Shown piece by piece: positions 29,019 to 37,381 of a stretch of DNA of 64,000 nucleotides. The DNA is from Nocardioides jiangsuensis (GTDB lineage Bacteria; Actinomycetota; Actinomycetes; Propionibacteriales; Nocardioidaceae): positions 1,612,001 to 1,676,000 of the forward strand of contig NZ_JAIEZQ010000001.1 of NCBI RefSeq assembly GCF_019679455.1, given 5' to 3'. The translations under genes were made by a program, and so were the position numbers. The stretch's first letter is position 1. Every line of letters begins with the position of its first letter. The notes beneath the pieces were generated by a model. That model worked only from the letters and a program-made list of their open reading frames with translations. It had not been told where the DNA came from and ran no database searches.

Positions 29019-30029
29019 TCACCCGAGGACCGCGGACGCGATGGCGAAGTAGATGACCAGGGACAACAGGTCCTGGACGACCGTCGCCAGCGGGCCGCTG
29101 CCGAACGCAGGGTCCCGGCCCAGCTTCGCCATCAGCCACGGCAGGGACATCGCCACGACGGTGGCCACGGTGCAGGCAGCCATGAGCGACAGGCTCAACG
29201 TGAGTGCGAGGTCCGCCGAGCCGAGGATCAGCCACACCGCGGGCACGGTCACCGCCGCGAGCACCAGCCCGACCAGCAGGCCGGTGAGGGACTCGAGCCG
29301 GAAGACCCGCCGGATCGGTACGCCGACCGAGAGGCCGCGGATGACCAGCGCCTCGGTCTGGGTGCCGACCGCGTCCGCCATGTAGACGATGCCGGGGATG
29401 AAGAACGCCAGCCGTACGTCGGACGCCAGGTCCTCCTCGGCCCCGCGCACGAGCATCGCCGCGCCGGCGGACCCGAGGAGGCCGAGCACGAGCCACGGGA
29501 GCCGGTGCCACAGCCGCTCCCCGATCGGCTCGTCCATGGCATGACGTGCCGACGCGGACGAGGTGAGGAAGCCACCCAGTCGTGCCAGGTCCTGGTCGTG
29601 CTCCGTGAGCAGCACCGCGAGCAGGCGGGACGGTGGCACCAGGCCGCGGAAGGTCCCGTCGGCGTCGACCACGGCGAGGCTGGACTCGCCGTGGTGGGCC
29701 GCTTTCCAGGCGGCCTCCTCCTGGTTCAGCCCGGGCGCCACCACGGGCGGGTCCGTGTCCATGAGGTCGCGGGCTCGCAGGTGCGGGTCCGCCGCCAACG
29801 CCGTCTCGAGGGGGATCAGCCCGAGGAGCCGGTGGGCGGCGCCGTCGCCGTACGTGCACACCGCGACGTCGGCGGCCGACTGGAAGCGCCCACCGACCAG
29901 CATCGCCTGCAGGTCCCCCGCCGTCGTGTCCGGGCCGCACAGGGGTACGTCGGTGACCGTGTAGCTGTCGACCGAGCCGGGCAGGAGCGGTTCGGGCCGT
30001 CCGGGCAACGGTGTGAACGGGACTGTCAC
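29019..30029 (-). CDS. mgtE: MgtE-type magnesium transporter lacking the N domain
   Basis: A 336-residue protein, versus about 450 for complete MgtE. Residues 1-150 look like the CBS-domain pair (DLMDTDPPVVAPG; SSLAVVDADGTFRGLVP). The last ~180 residues carry the five-helix pore: RLPWLVLGLLGS, VGTQTEALVIRG and VVQDLLSLVIYF, where the Asp matches the conserved pore metal ligand. The cytosolic N domain is missing and the GNAGTQT motif is altered to DAVGTQT. Start GTG 30029. Probably a divalent-cation channel with reduced gating; divergence from classic MgtE is notable. Confidence 0.82.
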   Translation of the reverse strand: MTVPFTPLPGRPEPLLPGSVDSYTVTDVPLCGPDTTAGDLQAMLVGGRFQSAADVAVCTYGDGAAHRLLGLIPLETALAADPHLRARDLMDTDPPVVAPGLNQEEAAWKAAHHGESSLAVVDADGTFRGLVPPSRLLAVLLTEHDQDLARLGGFLTSSASARHAMDEPIGERLWHRLPWLVLGLLGSAGAAMLVRGAEEDLASDVRLAFFIPGIVYMADAVGTQTEALVIRGLSVGVPIRRVFRLESLTGLLVGLVLAAVTVPAVWLILGSADLALTLSLSLMAACTVATVVAMSLPWLMAKLGRDPAFGSGPLATVVQDLLSLVIYFAIASAVLG

Positions 30030-30119
30030 CTCGTCATCGTCCCAGCGCGGGACTGTCCTGCGGGGCGATTGCGCGACCTGCGGCCGGTGGCGGGCGTGTG
30101 GTGCCGTCGACGCCGCGCG

Positions 30120-30527
30120 CTACTCGGCTCTCGCGCTCGACCGGCAGTCGTCCTCGTCGGCGTAGCCCGGTAACGCGCAGGCACCGTCGAGCAGCGCCCG
30201 GCCGCGGAGCGGCGAGGAGAGCCGGACCTCGAACCGGTACAGCTCGTTCGCCTCGCTGCAGGAGAGCGCCCACGTGCGCGTGCGCACCGTGACCACGACC
30301 TCGTCCGGGCTCTCGTCGACGTCGATGTCCGCGCTGTCCTGGCAGGGGCTGTCGACGTACGACAGGCGCACGAGCTGGCCGTCGACGTCGGCGGGCTTCA
30401 CCCACGGGCGGGGCTCCCCGCCCCCACCGAACTGGCTCCATCCGATGGCGGAGGCCACCACCGACGCGCCCGCTGCGGTCACCACGGCGACGATCGCCGC
30501 CGACCCGCGTTGCCTGGCCCTGGCCAC
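30120..30527 (-). CDS. hypothetical secreted or membrane-anchored protein
   Basis: A 135-residue protein with a basic start (ARARQRG), a hydrophobic helix at residues 9-28 and an extracytoplasmic remainder. Four Cys residues in the exported part (SPCQDS, ALSCSE, DGACAL, DDCRSS) could form two disulfides. The GTG start at 30527 is the only good one. No family is recognised. The 262 bp upstream (30528-30789) show nothing else I can support. Confidence 0.6.
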   Translation of the reverse strand: MARARQRGSAAIVAVVTAAGASVVASAIGWSQFGGGGEPRPWVKPADVDGQLVRLSYVDSPCQDSADIDVDESPDEVVVTVRTRTWALSCSEANELYRFEVRLSSPLRGRALLDGACALPGYADEDDCRSSARAE

Positions 30528-30789
30528 GTGCTCCGTCCCCCGTTCGTGCTTCGACCGCCCGGCCGCGACCCGCCCCGGCCGACCGGCTCACCTTCGACGT
30601 TCGACCGGAACGGGAGCGTGGTCAACCGGTTTCCGGCACCTGTCGCCGTTTCGTTGCGAAGCCCTGACCGGGACGGGACCCGATACCCGCCCACACCGCA
30701 GATATCGGGCGTGGCAGCCGAAAGATGAGCCCTTCCTGCCCACGACGCCGGAGCGGCACCCGGGGGACCGGACGGGCCCGCACGAGCGC

Positions 30790-31458
30790 TCAGCGACCGG
30801 CGAGCAGGTCCTCGAACGACGTGGGGGTCTCGAACGGGTCCACCCGCTCGGTGCGCGCGGCCGGGGGAGCGGCGGCGACGAGGCGGGCCAGCTCGCCCGA
30901 GGCGCGGTCGATGCGCTCGACGAGGCCGCCGTGCGCGTCGCCGCGCGATCCCCAGTCGTCGGTCGCCGCGAACACCGCGGTCGGCACCGTGACGGCGTGC
31001 AGGTAGGCGAACAGGGGCCGCATCGCGTGCTCGAGGGCGAGTGAGTGGCGAGCCGTACCTCCGGTCGCCGCCATCAGCACCGGCGTGCCCGACAGCGAAC
31101 CCTGCTCGACGACGTCGAAGAACATCTTGAACAGGCCGCTGTAGGAGGCGTTGAACACGGGCGTGACCACGACCAGCCCGTCGGCCTCGAGCACGAGGTC
31201 GATCGCGCTGCGCAGCCCGGGACCGGGGAACCCGGTGAGCAGGTTGCCGGCCAGCGCCTGGGCGTGCTCGCGCAGCTCGACCACCTCGACGTCGACCGCC
31301 TCCCCGCCGAGCTGGGCGGAGAGCTGCCGGCGGACCGACTCGGCGAGCCGGTCCGCGAGGAGCCGGGTGGAGGACGGCTGGCTGAGACCGGCGGTGACCA
31401 CCGCGATCCTGCGCGGGACTCCGGCACCGTGGCCCCCGTTCGTGCGAGCGGCGGTCAT
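30790..31458 (-). CDS. NAD(P)H-dependent FMN reductase, LLM-partnered (CE1759 type)
   Basis: A 222-residue flavodoxin-fold reductase. The FMN phosphate loop is GLSQPSSTRLLA (residues 24-35), TPVFNASYSGLFKMFFD marks the flavin site, and ATGGTARHSL follows. It overlaps the upstream LLM monooxygenase by 4 bp (ATGA). In this pair the reductase supplies reduced FMN to the monooxygenase. The pairing is an established family feature; the substrate is unknown. Confidence 0.9.
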   Translation of the reverse strand: MTAARTNGGHGAGVPRRIAVVTAGLSQPSSTRLLADRLAESVRRQLSAQLGGEAVDVEVVELREHAQALAGNLLTGFPGPGLRSAIDLVLEADGLVVVTPVFNASYSGLFKMFFDVVEQGSLSGTPVLMAATGGTARHSLALEHAMRPLFAYLHAVTVPTAVFAATDDWGSRGDAHGGLVERIDRASGELARLVAAAPPAARTERVDPFETPTSFEDLLAGR

Positions 31459-32594
31459 CGGGCGTCCTCCGCGGTCCGGCCGGTCACGTCGTCGGTGGCG
31501 TGCACGCCGCTGTCCCGCGCACCGCCGGCCGCGGCGACGAGGCTGGCGTGGTTCGGGGCGTCCGGCACGTGCGCGGGTCGGAGCCGGGCGAACTCCTCGC
31601 GCAGCACCGGCACCACCTCCGAGCCGAGCAGGTCGAGCTGCTCGAGCACGGTCTTCAGCGGCAGGCCGGCGTGGTCCATCAGGAAGAGCTGCCGCTGGTA
31701 GTCGCCGACGTACTCCCGGAAGCCCAGCGTCTTCTCGATGACCTCCTGCGGGCTGCCCACGGTCAGCGGGGTCTGTGAGGTGAACTCCTCCAGCGACGGG
31801 CCGTGGCCGTAGACCGGCGCGTTGTCGAAGTACGGCCGGAACTCGCGTACGGCGTCCTGGCTGTTCTTGCGCATGAACACCTGGCCGCCGAGCCCCACGA
31901 TCGCCTGGTCGGCGGTCCCGTGGCCGTAGTGCTCGAAGCGGCGGCGGTAGAGGCCGACCATGCGCTCGGTGTGCTCGGCCGGCCAGAAGATGTGGTTGGC
32001 GAAGAAGCCGTCGCCGTAGTACGCCGCCTGCTCGGCGATCTCGGGGCTGCGGATCGACCCGTGCCACACGAACGGCGGGACCCCGTCGAGCGGGCGCGGC
32101 GTGGAGGTGAAGCCTTGCAGCGGCGTGCGGTACTTGCCCTCCCAGCTCACGACGTCCTCGCGCCAGAGCCGGTGGAGCAGGTGGTAGTTCTCGATCGCGA
32201 GCGGGATGCCGTCGCGGATGTCCTTGCCGAACCACGGGTAGACCGGGCCGGTGTTGCCACGGCCCATCATCAGGTCCACGCGGCCGTCGGTGAGGTGCTG
32301 GAGCTTGGCGTAGTTCTCGGCGATCAGCACCGGGTCGGTCGTGGTGATCAGCGTGGTCGCCGTGGAGAGCACGATCCGCTCGGTCTGGGCGCCGATGTAG
32401 GCCAGCGTCGTCGTCGGCGCGGAGGCGATGAACGGTGGGTTGTGGTGCTCGCCGGTGGCGAAGACGTCGAGCCCGACCTCCTCGGCCTTCCGCGCGATCG
32501 CGACGGTCGCCTTGATGCGCTCGTGCTCGGTCGGCGTCCGCCCGGTGGTCGGGTCGGGCGTGACGTCGCCGACGGTGAAGATGCCGAACTGCAT
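31455..32594 (-). CDS. LLM class flavin-dependent oxidoreductase (CE1758 type)
   Basis: A 379-residue bacterial-luciferase-like monooxygenase beginning MQFGIFTVGD. Family landmarks: EEVGLDVFATGEHH, RIVLSTATTLI, GRVDLMMGRGN and AAYYGDGFFANHIF. GGAGG lies 7 bp before the ATG. First gene of a two-gene operon with its FMN reductase. A palindromic operator lies 25-46 bp upstream of the start codon. It probably oxygenates a small organic substrate; none can be named. Confidence 0.92.
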   Translation of the reverse strand: MQFGIFTVGDVTPDPTTGRTPTEHERIKATVAIARKAEEVGLDVFATGEHHNPPFIASAPTTTLAYIGAQTERIVLSTATTLITTTDPVLIAENYAKLQHLTDGRVDLMMGRGNTGPVYPWFGKDIRDGIPLAIENYHLLHRLWREDVVSWEGKYRTPLQGFTSTPRPLDGVPPFVWHGSIRSPEIAEQAAYYGDGFFANHIFWPAEHTERMVGLYRRRFEHYGHGTADQAIVGLGGQVFMRKNSQDAVREFRPYFDNAPVYGHGPSLEEFTSQTPLTVGSPQEVIEKTLGFREYVGDYQRQLFLMDHAGLPLKTVLEQLDLLGSEVVPVLREEFARLRPAHVPDAPNHASLVAAAGGARDSGVHATDDVTGRTAEDAR

Positions 32595-32618
32595 GGGAGT
32601 CCTCCGAAGGGCTGCGGG

Positions 32619-32640
32619 GATAGTTTCCACTTCAACTATC
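32619..32640. promoter_or_regulatory. operator GATAGTT-N8-AACTATC before the LLM/FMN-reductase operon
   Basis: Perfect 7-bp inverted repeats at 32619-32625 and 32634-32640. The distance to the start codon at 32594 places it over the likely promoter or transcription start. On the minus strand it contains AGTTGAAG, resembling MarR-type sites. The cognate regulator is not in the window. Confidence 0.5.
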
Positions 32641-32719
32641 TGCCGTCTCAACGATGCCAGGGGCCGGCCTATTCCGCCACCTCCCGGTCCCGTCGCCGCG
32701 CCCGGCTACTGTCGCGGGT

Positions 32720-33580
32720 GTGCTGAAGCTCGGACGCCGCGAGTTCGCCGACACCGACCTGCTGGTGATGGCGATCGTGAACCGCACCCGTGACTCCTTC
32801 TACGACCGGGGCGCGACCTGGGAGGAGGGGCGCGCCCTCGAGCGCGTGCGCCAGGTGGTCGCCGAGGGCGCCGACATCGTCGACGTGGGCGGCGTCAAGG
32901 CAGGCCCCGGCGAGGACGTGGACGCCGCCGAGGAGGTCCGTCGTACGGCGGGCTTCGTGGCCGCCGTGCGCGCGGAGTTCCCCGACCTCGTGATCAGCGT
33001 CGACACGTGGCGCGCGGAGGTCGGCCGGGCGGTGTGCGACGCCGGGGCGGACCTGCTCAACGACGCGTGGGGCGGGTACGACCCGGTCCTCGCCGAGGTG
33101 GCGGTGGAGTACGACGCCGCGCTCGTCTGCACGCACACCGGCGGGCTCGCCCCCCGCACCCCGCCGCACCGGATGTCGTACGACGACGTGGTGCGCTCGG
33201 CCATCGACGACACCGTCGCCCTCGCGGAGCGGGCGGTGAGCCTCGGGGTCGACCGGCGCAGCGTGCTCATCGACCCCGCCCACGACTTCGGCAAGAACAC
33301 CTGGCACTCCCTCGAGGTGACCCGCCGGCTCGACGAGATGACCGCGACCGGCTGGCCCGTCCTGGTCTCGCTCTCCAACAAGGACTTCGTGGGGGAGACC
33401 CTCGACCTGCCGGTCGGCGAGAGGCTCGCGGGGACCCTCGCCGCGACCGCGGTGAGCGCCTGGCACGGCGCGCAGGTCTACCGGGTGCACGAGGTGCGGG
33501 AGACCCGCCAGGTGCTCGACATGGTGGCCGGCATCAAGGGCACGCGGGCACCCGCCCGGGTCGTCCGCGGCCTGGCATGA
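32720..33580 (+). CDS. dihydropteroate synthase-like protein (FolP2 type)
   Basis: A 286-residue TIM-barrel pterin-binding protein. The first motif reads MAIVNRTRDSFYDRG where classic DHPS has NVTPDSF. The second is DIVDVGGVKAGPGEDV instead of DIGGESTRPGA. The pterin region has ISVDTW and LLNDAWGG, and LSNKDFVGETL is near the end. These changes match the FolP2 paralogue of mycobacteria, which is not the main sulfonamide target. I start at GTG 32720 (VLKLGRREF); an upstream start at 32654 is weaker. Whether it makes dihydropteroate is doubtful. Confidence 0.85.
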   Translation: MLKLGRREFADTDLLVMAIVNRTRDSFYDRGATWEEGRALERVRQVVAEGADIVDVGGVKAGPGEDVDAAEEVRRTAGFVAAVRAEFPDLVISVDTWRAEVGRAVCDAGADLLNDAWGGYDPVLAEVAVEYDAALVCTHTGGLAPRTPPHRMSYDDVVRSAIDDTVALAERAVSLGVDRRSVLIDPAHDFGKNTWHSLEVTRRLDEMTATGWPVLVSLSNKDFVGETLDLPVGERLAGTLAATAVSAWHGAQVYRVHEVRETRQVLDMVAGIKGTRAPARVVRGLA

Positions 33581-33663
33581 CGAGCGTCACGGCTGTGTAA
33601 CTCCCTGTTTCCCTTTGTCCCGATCGGGTAGGCGGACGAACGGTCTGAAGTAAAGGAGACGCG

Positions 33664-35094
33664 ATGACCGACTCGTCCGCACCCACACCCCCGACCGGCA
33701 GTACTTCGCCCCACACGCCCGCCGGACCACCCGGAGGCACGGCCACCAGGGCCGAGAGGTCCTCCGTGCTGCGCCGCGCGATCGGTGCCTCCGCGATGGG
33801 CAACGCCACCGAGTGGTTCGACTACGGCGTCTACGCCTATGCCGCGGTCTACATCCAGCAGGTGTTCTTCCCCTCCGACAACGAGAGCACCTCGGCGCTG
33901 TACACGCTGCTGGTCTTCGCGGTCTCCTTCCTGGTCCGCCCCCTCGGCGGCCTGGTCCTCGGTCCGCTCGGCGACCGCCTCGGCCGCAGCCGCGTGCTGG
34001 CCGCCACGATCGTGATGATGGCCGCGGCCACCTTCTTCGTGGGCGTCCTGCCCGGCTACGAGACGGCCGGCATCTGGGCGCCGATCGCGCTCGTCGTGCT
34101 GCGCATGGTCCAGGGCTTCTCGACCGGTGGTGAGTACGGCGGCGCCGCGACGTTCATGGCGGAGTACTCCCCGGACCGCAAGCGCGGGTTCTTCGGCAGC
34201 TTCCTGGAGTTCGGCACCCTCGCCGGCTTCACCCTCGGCGCGCTGGTCGTGCTCGGCACCGAGCTCGCCGTGGGCAAGGAGGCCATGGGCGAGTGGGGCT
34301 GGCGGATCCCGTTCCTGCTCGGCGGCCCGCTCGGCCTCGTCGGGCTCTACCTGCGGACGAAGATCGAGGACACCCCGGTGTTCACCGAGCTCGCCGAGAG
34401 CGGGGAGGTCGAGGAGCAGGCCACCACGACGCTCAAGGACCTGGTCCGCGACTACAAGCGCCCGCTGCTCGCGCTCGGCGGCCTCGTGGTCGCGCTCAAC
34501 GTCACCAACTACACGCTGCTGGCGTACATGCCGACCTACCTCGAGCAGAAGATCGACATGAGCTCGACCGCGTCGCTGACCCTGATCATCATCGGTCAGC
34601 TGGTGATGATGCTGGTGATCCCGTTCTCGGGCCGCCTCTCCGACCGGCTGGGCCGCAAGCCGATGTGGTGGGTCTCCCTCGGCGGCCTCTTCGTGATGGC
34701 CGTCCCGATGTACCTGCTGATGGCGCAGGGCTTCGTCGCCGCCCTCGTCGGGTTCGCCGTGCTGGGCCTGCTCTACGTGCTGCAGCTGAGCACGATCTCG
34801 GCCACCTTCCCGGCGATGTTCCCCACGCACGTGCGCTTCGCCGGGTTCGCGATCGCCTACAACATCTCGACCGCGCTGTTCGGCGGCACCGCCCCGGCAG
34901 CGAACGAGAAGCTGATCGCGATGACCGGCAGCGAGCTCGTCCCGGCCTACTACATGATGGCGGCCTGCGTCGTCGGCGCGGTCGCGCTCCTGTTCGTCCC
35001 GGAGACCGCCCGCGCCTCGATCCGCGGCACCGGCGTGCCCGGCGTCGACACCGAGGTCAAGCCGCTGCAGCCGGCCCCGGCCGCGCGCGCCTGA
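33664..35094 (+). CDS. MFS transporter, metabolite:proton symporter (MHS, ProP-like)
   Basis: A 476-residue twelve-helix transporter. The MHS-specific NATEWFDYGVYAYAAVY follows a 40-residue hydrophilic N-terminus. The loop 2-3 motif GPLGDRLGRSRVL is intact, as are GFSTGGEYGGAATFMAEYSP and GRLSDRLGRKP between helices 8 and 9. AAAGGAGA lies 6 bp before ATG. Members take up proline, betaine, ketoglutarate, shikimate and similar compounds with protons; the substrate here is not determinable. Confidence 0.92.
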   Translation: MTDSSAPTPPTGSTSPHTPAGPPGGTATRAERSSVLRRAIGASAMGNATEWFDYGVYAYAAVYIQQVFFPSDNESTSALYTLLVFAVSFLVRPLGGLVLGPLGDRLGRSRVLAATIVMMAAATFFVGVLPGYETAGIWAPIALVVLRMVQGFSTGGEYGGAATFMAEYSPDRKRGFFGSFLEFGTLAGFTLGALVVLGTELAVGKEAMGEWGWRIPFLLGGPLGLVGLYLRTKIEDTPVFTELAESGEVEEQATTTLKDLVRDYKRPLLALGGLVVALNVTNYTLLAYMPTYLEQKIDMSSTASLTLIIIGQLVMMLVIPFSGRLSDRLGRKPMWWVSLGGLFVMAVPMYLLMAQGFVAALVGFAVLGLLYVLQLSTISATFPAMFPTHVRFAGFAIAYNISTALFGGTAPAANEKLIAMTGSELVPAYYMMAACVVGAVALLFVPETARASIRGTGVPGVDTEVKPLQPAPAARA

Positions 35095-35193
35095 CCCGGC
35101 GCCCGACGCCGCGAACCGCTCGACCCGTCGCCCGGGTCTCCCGCCGTGCCCGTCACGCGCGAGGAGGCCCGGGCGGCGGCGTACCCTCGCGCT

Positions 35194-35889
35194 GTGATCG
35201 TCGCCGCCGTGGTCAGCCCGCACCCGCCGCTGCTCCTGCGCGAGCTCACCGGACGCGTGGACGTCGCGGCCGGGCTCCGCGCCACCGCGGTCTCCGCCCT
35301 CGCCGGGGCGACCGCCTCCGCCCCCGACGTCGTGGTGGTCGTCGGCGGGGACCACACCGGCGGCGCCTGGGACCCCGGTCTCCCGCTCGACGTCCGCCGC
35401 TTCGGTACGACGGGCGCCCGCCCGAGCCCCGGCACCCCGACCCTGCCGCTCAGCCTCGCGGTCGGCCGCCGCCTCCTCGACGAGGCCGGCTGGTCCGGGC
35501 CGACCCGGATGCACACCGTCGCCCGCGACGCCTCCGCCGCCGACGTCGACGCGCTGGCGGGGGAGCTGACCCGCCCCGGCGAGCGGGCCGTGCTGCTCGT
35601 GCTCGGCGACGGCAGCGCCCGGCGCGGGGAGAAGGCGCCGGGCTACCTCGACGAGCGGGCCTTCCCGTACGACGACGAGCTCGCCGGCGCCCTCGCGAGG
35701 GGGGACGCCGACCTCCTCGAGCACCTCGACCCCGGCCTGGCCGACGAGCTGATGGTGCTCGGCCGGTCCGCGTTCGCGGTGCTCGGCGCCGCCGTGCGCC
35801 GGGAGGGCGCCACGCCGCAGGCCCGGCTGCTGCACCGCGACGACCCGTTCGGGGTGACCTACCTCGTCGCGCTCTGGCAGCTCGCCTGA
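35194..35889 (+). CDS. class III extradiol dioxygenase-like (LigB-fold) protein
   Basis: A 231-residue protein. It opens VIVAAVVSPHPPLLLRE, the pattern of LigB-fold proteins, with VVVVGGDHTGG further on and VLGDGSARRGEKAPGYLDERAFPYDDEL in two parts near residues 140-170. Such proteins of unknown function occur next to tRNA-modification or dapF genes in actinobacteria. GTG 35194 is chosen because homologues begin just before SPHPP; an upstream start at 35146 would add 16 residues. True dioxygenase activity is uncertain. Confidence 0.7.
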   Translation: MIVAAVVSPHPPLLLRELTGRVDVAAGLRATAVSALAGATASAPDVVVVVGGDHTGGAWDPGLPLDVRRFGTTGARPSPGTPTLPLSLAVGRRLLDEAGWSGPTRMHTVARDASAADVDALAGELTRPGERAVLLVLGDGSARRGEKAPGYLDERAFPYDDELAGALARGDADLLEHLDPGLADELMVLGRSAFAVLGAAVRREGATPQARLLHRDDPFGVTYLVALWQLA

Positions 35890-35908
35890 CCCGACGCCCC
35901 GCGCGCGG

Positions 35909-36703
35909 TCACCGGCGCGCGACGAGGAGCGCCTGGGCGGACCGCGCGACGAGCCCCTGCTCGTCGTACACCTCGGAGACGGCCATCCCGACGCTGCCGC
36001 TGCTGAGCGTGGTCTGCGCGTCGAGGCAGACCCACGCGCCGACCGGAGGGCGCAGCACGTGCACGGTGAGCTCGGTGTTGAGGAACGCCCACCGTGCCGG
36101 GTCGAGCTCCGCCGAGACGCCGGACGCGGAGTCCACGCACGCCATCAGCCGCTGCAGCGGCGACATCGACTCCCCGGCGACCAGGTCGACGGTCGGCCGC
36201 ATCCACACCACGCCCGGGCCGGGCTCGGTCACCGCGCCCTTGACCCAGCGCCAGTCGACCGCGTCGAGGTAGCCGCCGAACCAGCTCGTCGGGCGGTCGT
36301 GGTGCTCGCCGTCGGCGGGGACGTGCCCGAGCGGGGTGGCGGCCTGCCGCGGGCCGTCGTCGGTCAGCGGGAACCGCCAGGCGGAGGCACGCGCGACGGG
36401 CCGGCCGCGCTCCTCGTCGTACAGGGTGGCCTCGCACAGCTCGACCGCGCGTCCCGGGCGCACGACGGACGCCGACACCGACAGCGGGCCGACCGGGACG
36501 GGCCCGAGGAGCTCCATGGTCAGCCGCCCGACCGAGCGCGGAGAGCCGGTGTCGAGCGACTCCACGGCCCGGGCCAGCAGGGCTGCCGGAGGGCCGCCGT
36601 GCTGGCTGTCGGGGCTCCAGGGGCCGGCGGTGGTGGGCTCGGGCAGTAGGGTCTCGCGACCCGTGTCCGAGGTGCCCTGGGTCACGTAGAAAGAGGTGCT
36701 CAC
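35909..36703 (-). CDS. thioesterase family protein (TesB-like double hotdog)
   Basis: A 264-residue protein. The N-terminal hotdog half has GPWSPDSQHGGPPAALLARA, the helix entry typical of acyl-CoA thioesterases, and GRLTMELLGPVPVG. The C-terminal half has FLNTELTVHVLRPP and LSSGSVGMAVSEVYDEQG. It probably hydrolyses acyl-CoA esters. GTG 36703 with GGAAAGG upstream is preferred over the ATG at 36727, which lacks a ribosome site. It is convergent with the LigB-like gene. Confidence 0.87.
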   Translation of the reverse strand: MSTSFYVTQGTSDTGRETLLPEPTTAGPWSPDSQHGGPPAALLARAVESLDTGSPRSVGRLTMELLGPVPVGPLSVSASVVRPGRAVELCEATLYDEERGRPVARASAWRFPLTDDGPRQAATPLGHVPADGEHHDRPTSWFGGYLDAVDWRWVKGAVTEPGPGVVWMRPTVDLVAGESMSPLQRLMACVDSASGVSAELDPARWAFLNTELTVHVLRPPVGAWVCLDAQTTLSSGSVGMAVSEVYDEQGLVARSAQALLVARR

Positions 36704-36722
36704 GGGAGCCTTTCCGCTCGAT

Positions 36723-36751
36723 TTCATTTCCGTCGGCAGCGTGTGTATTCT
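36723..36751 (+). promoter_or_regulatory. possible promoter for tRNA-Thr/tRNA-Met/rpmG
   Basis: TATTCT (36746-36751) is a good -10 placed 12 bp before the tRNA-Thr gene, as expected. The -35 candidate TTCATT (36723-36728) is weak but at 17 bp spacing. Confidence 0.35.
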
Positions 36752-36763
36752 TCCTTGTCGCTT

Positions 36764-36836
36764 GCCCCTTTAGCTCAGTCGGCAGAGCGTCTCCATGGTA
36801 AGGAGAAGGTCTACGGTTCGATTCCGTAAAGGGGCT
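36764..36836 (+). tRNA. tRNA-Thr (anticodon GGT)
   Basis: A 73-nt cloverleaf: acceptor GCCCCTT/AAGGGGC, D-stem GCTC/GAGC, anticodon stem TCTCC/GGAGA with loop ATGGTAA (anticodon GGT), T-loop TTCGATT. The 3' CCA is not encoded. First in a short tRNA pair ahead of rpmG. Confidence 0.95.
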
Positions 36837-36886
36837 CTGGGTTGGGAAGCCCGGCCGGGAAACCGGTCGGGCCACCCCGTCCCGGT

Positions 36887-36960
36887 GGCGGGGTAGCTCA
36901 GGTGGTTAGAGCACACGGCTCATAATCGTGGTGTCGCGGGTTCGAGTCCCGCCCCCGCTA
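36887..36960 (+). tRNA. tRNA-Met (anticodon CAT)
   Basis: A 74-nt cloverleaf: acceptor GGCGGGG/CCCCGCT (G1-U72 wobble), D-stem GCTC/GAGC, anticodon loop CTCATAA, T-arm GCGGG-TTCGAGT-CCCGC. The elongator form is inferred from its position before rpmG in actinobacteria. CCA is not encoded. Confidence 0.93.
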
Positions 36961-37046
36961 CTCAGACCACGAAAGTCGCCGACGGCTTGCGCTGTCGGGC
37001 AGACTTGGTAGGACCGGCAGTACTCACGACGAAGAAGAGGCACCCC

Positions 37047-37217
37047 GTGGCCAGCAAGAGCTCCGACGTCCGTCCCAAGATCACCTTGGCGTGCGTGGAA
37101 TGCAAGGAACGCAACTACATCACCAAGAAGAACCGGCGCAACGACCCGGACCGTCTTGAGATGAAGAAGTTCTGCCCGCGCTGCCGCACGCACACCGCGC
37201 ACCGAGAGACCCGCTGA
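37047..37217 (+). CDS. rpmG: 50S ribosomal protein L33
   Basis: A 56-residue ribosomal protein. It starts at GTG ([10 protein letters not shown]) with AAGAGG upstream. Two CxxC pairs (CVEC and CPRC) mark the zinc-binding form of L33. Located between tRNA-Met and the MaoC pair, as in mycobacteria. Confidence 0.96.
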   Translation: MASKSSDVRPKITLACVECKERNYITKKNRRNDPDRLEMKKFCPRCRTHTAHRETR

Positions 37218-37238
37218 GGCTCGGCGCAACCGCTTCCG

Positions 37239-37275
37239 CGAGAGGGCGGCACCCGTCACGGGTGCCGCCCTCTCG
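37239..37275 (+). terminator. 17-bp perfect hairpin after rpmG
   Basis: Arms 37239-37255 and 37259-37275 are perfect complements around TCA, starting 21 bp after the rpmG stop. No U-tract, as is usual in this genome. It separates tRNA-Thr/Met-rpmG from the following MaoC-murB operon. Confidence 0.8.
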
Positions 37276-37381
37276 TGCGAGTTGCGGCCGCCTGCCTCGC
37301 GCCTCGCGGCCCGGCCGCCGGAGCCTCCCGCCGCTCGGCCGTCGCGCCGGCCGCGGGCGCGCTGCTGCTAGCGTCACGCAC

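Noticed and set aside
33478-35835. 785-codon open frame antisense to the MFS and LigB-like genes
   Set aside because: Composition (His, Arg, Gly, Glu-rich, no domain) is that of a GC-rich antisense shadow; the plus-strand genes are clear family members with ribosome sites.
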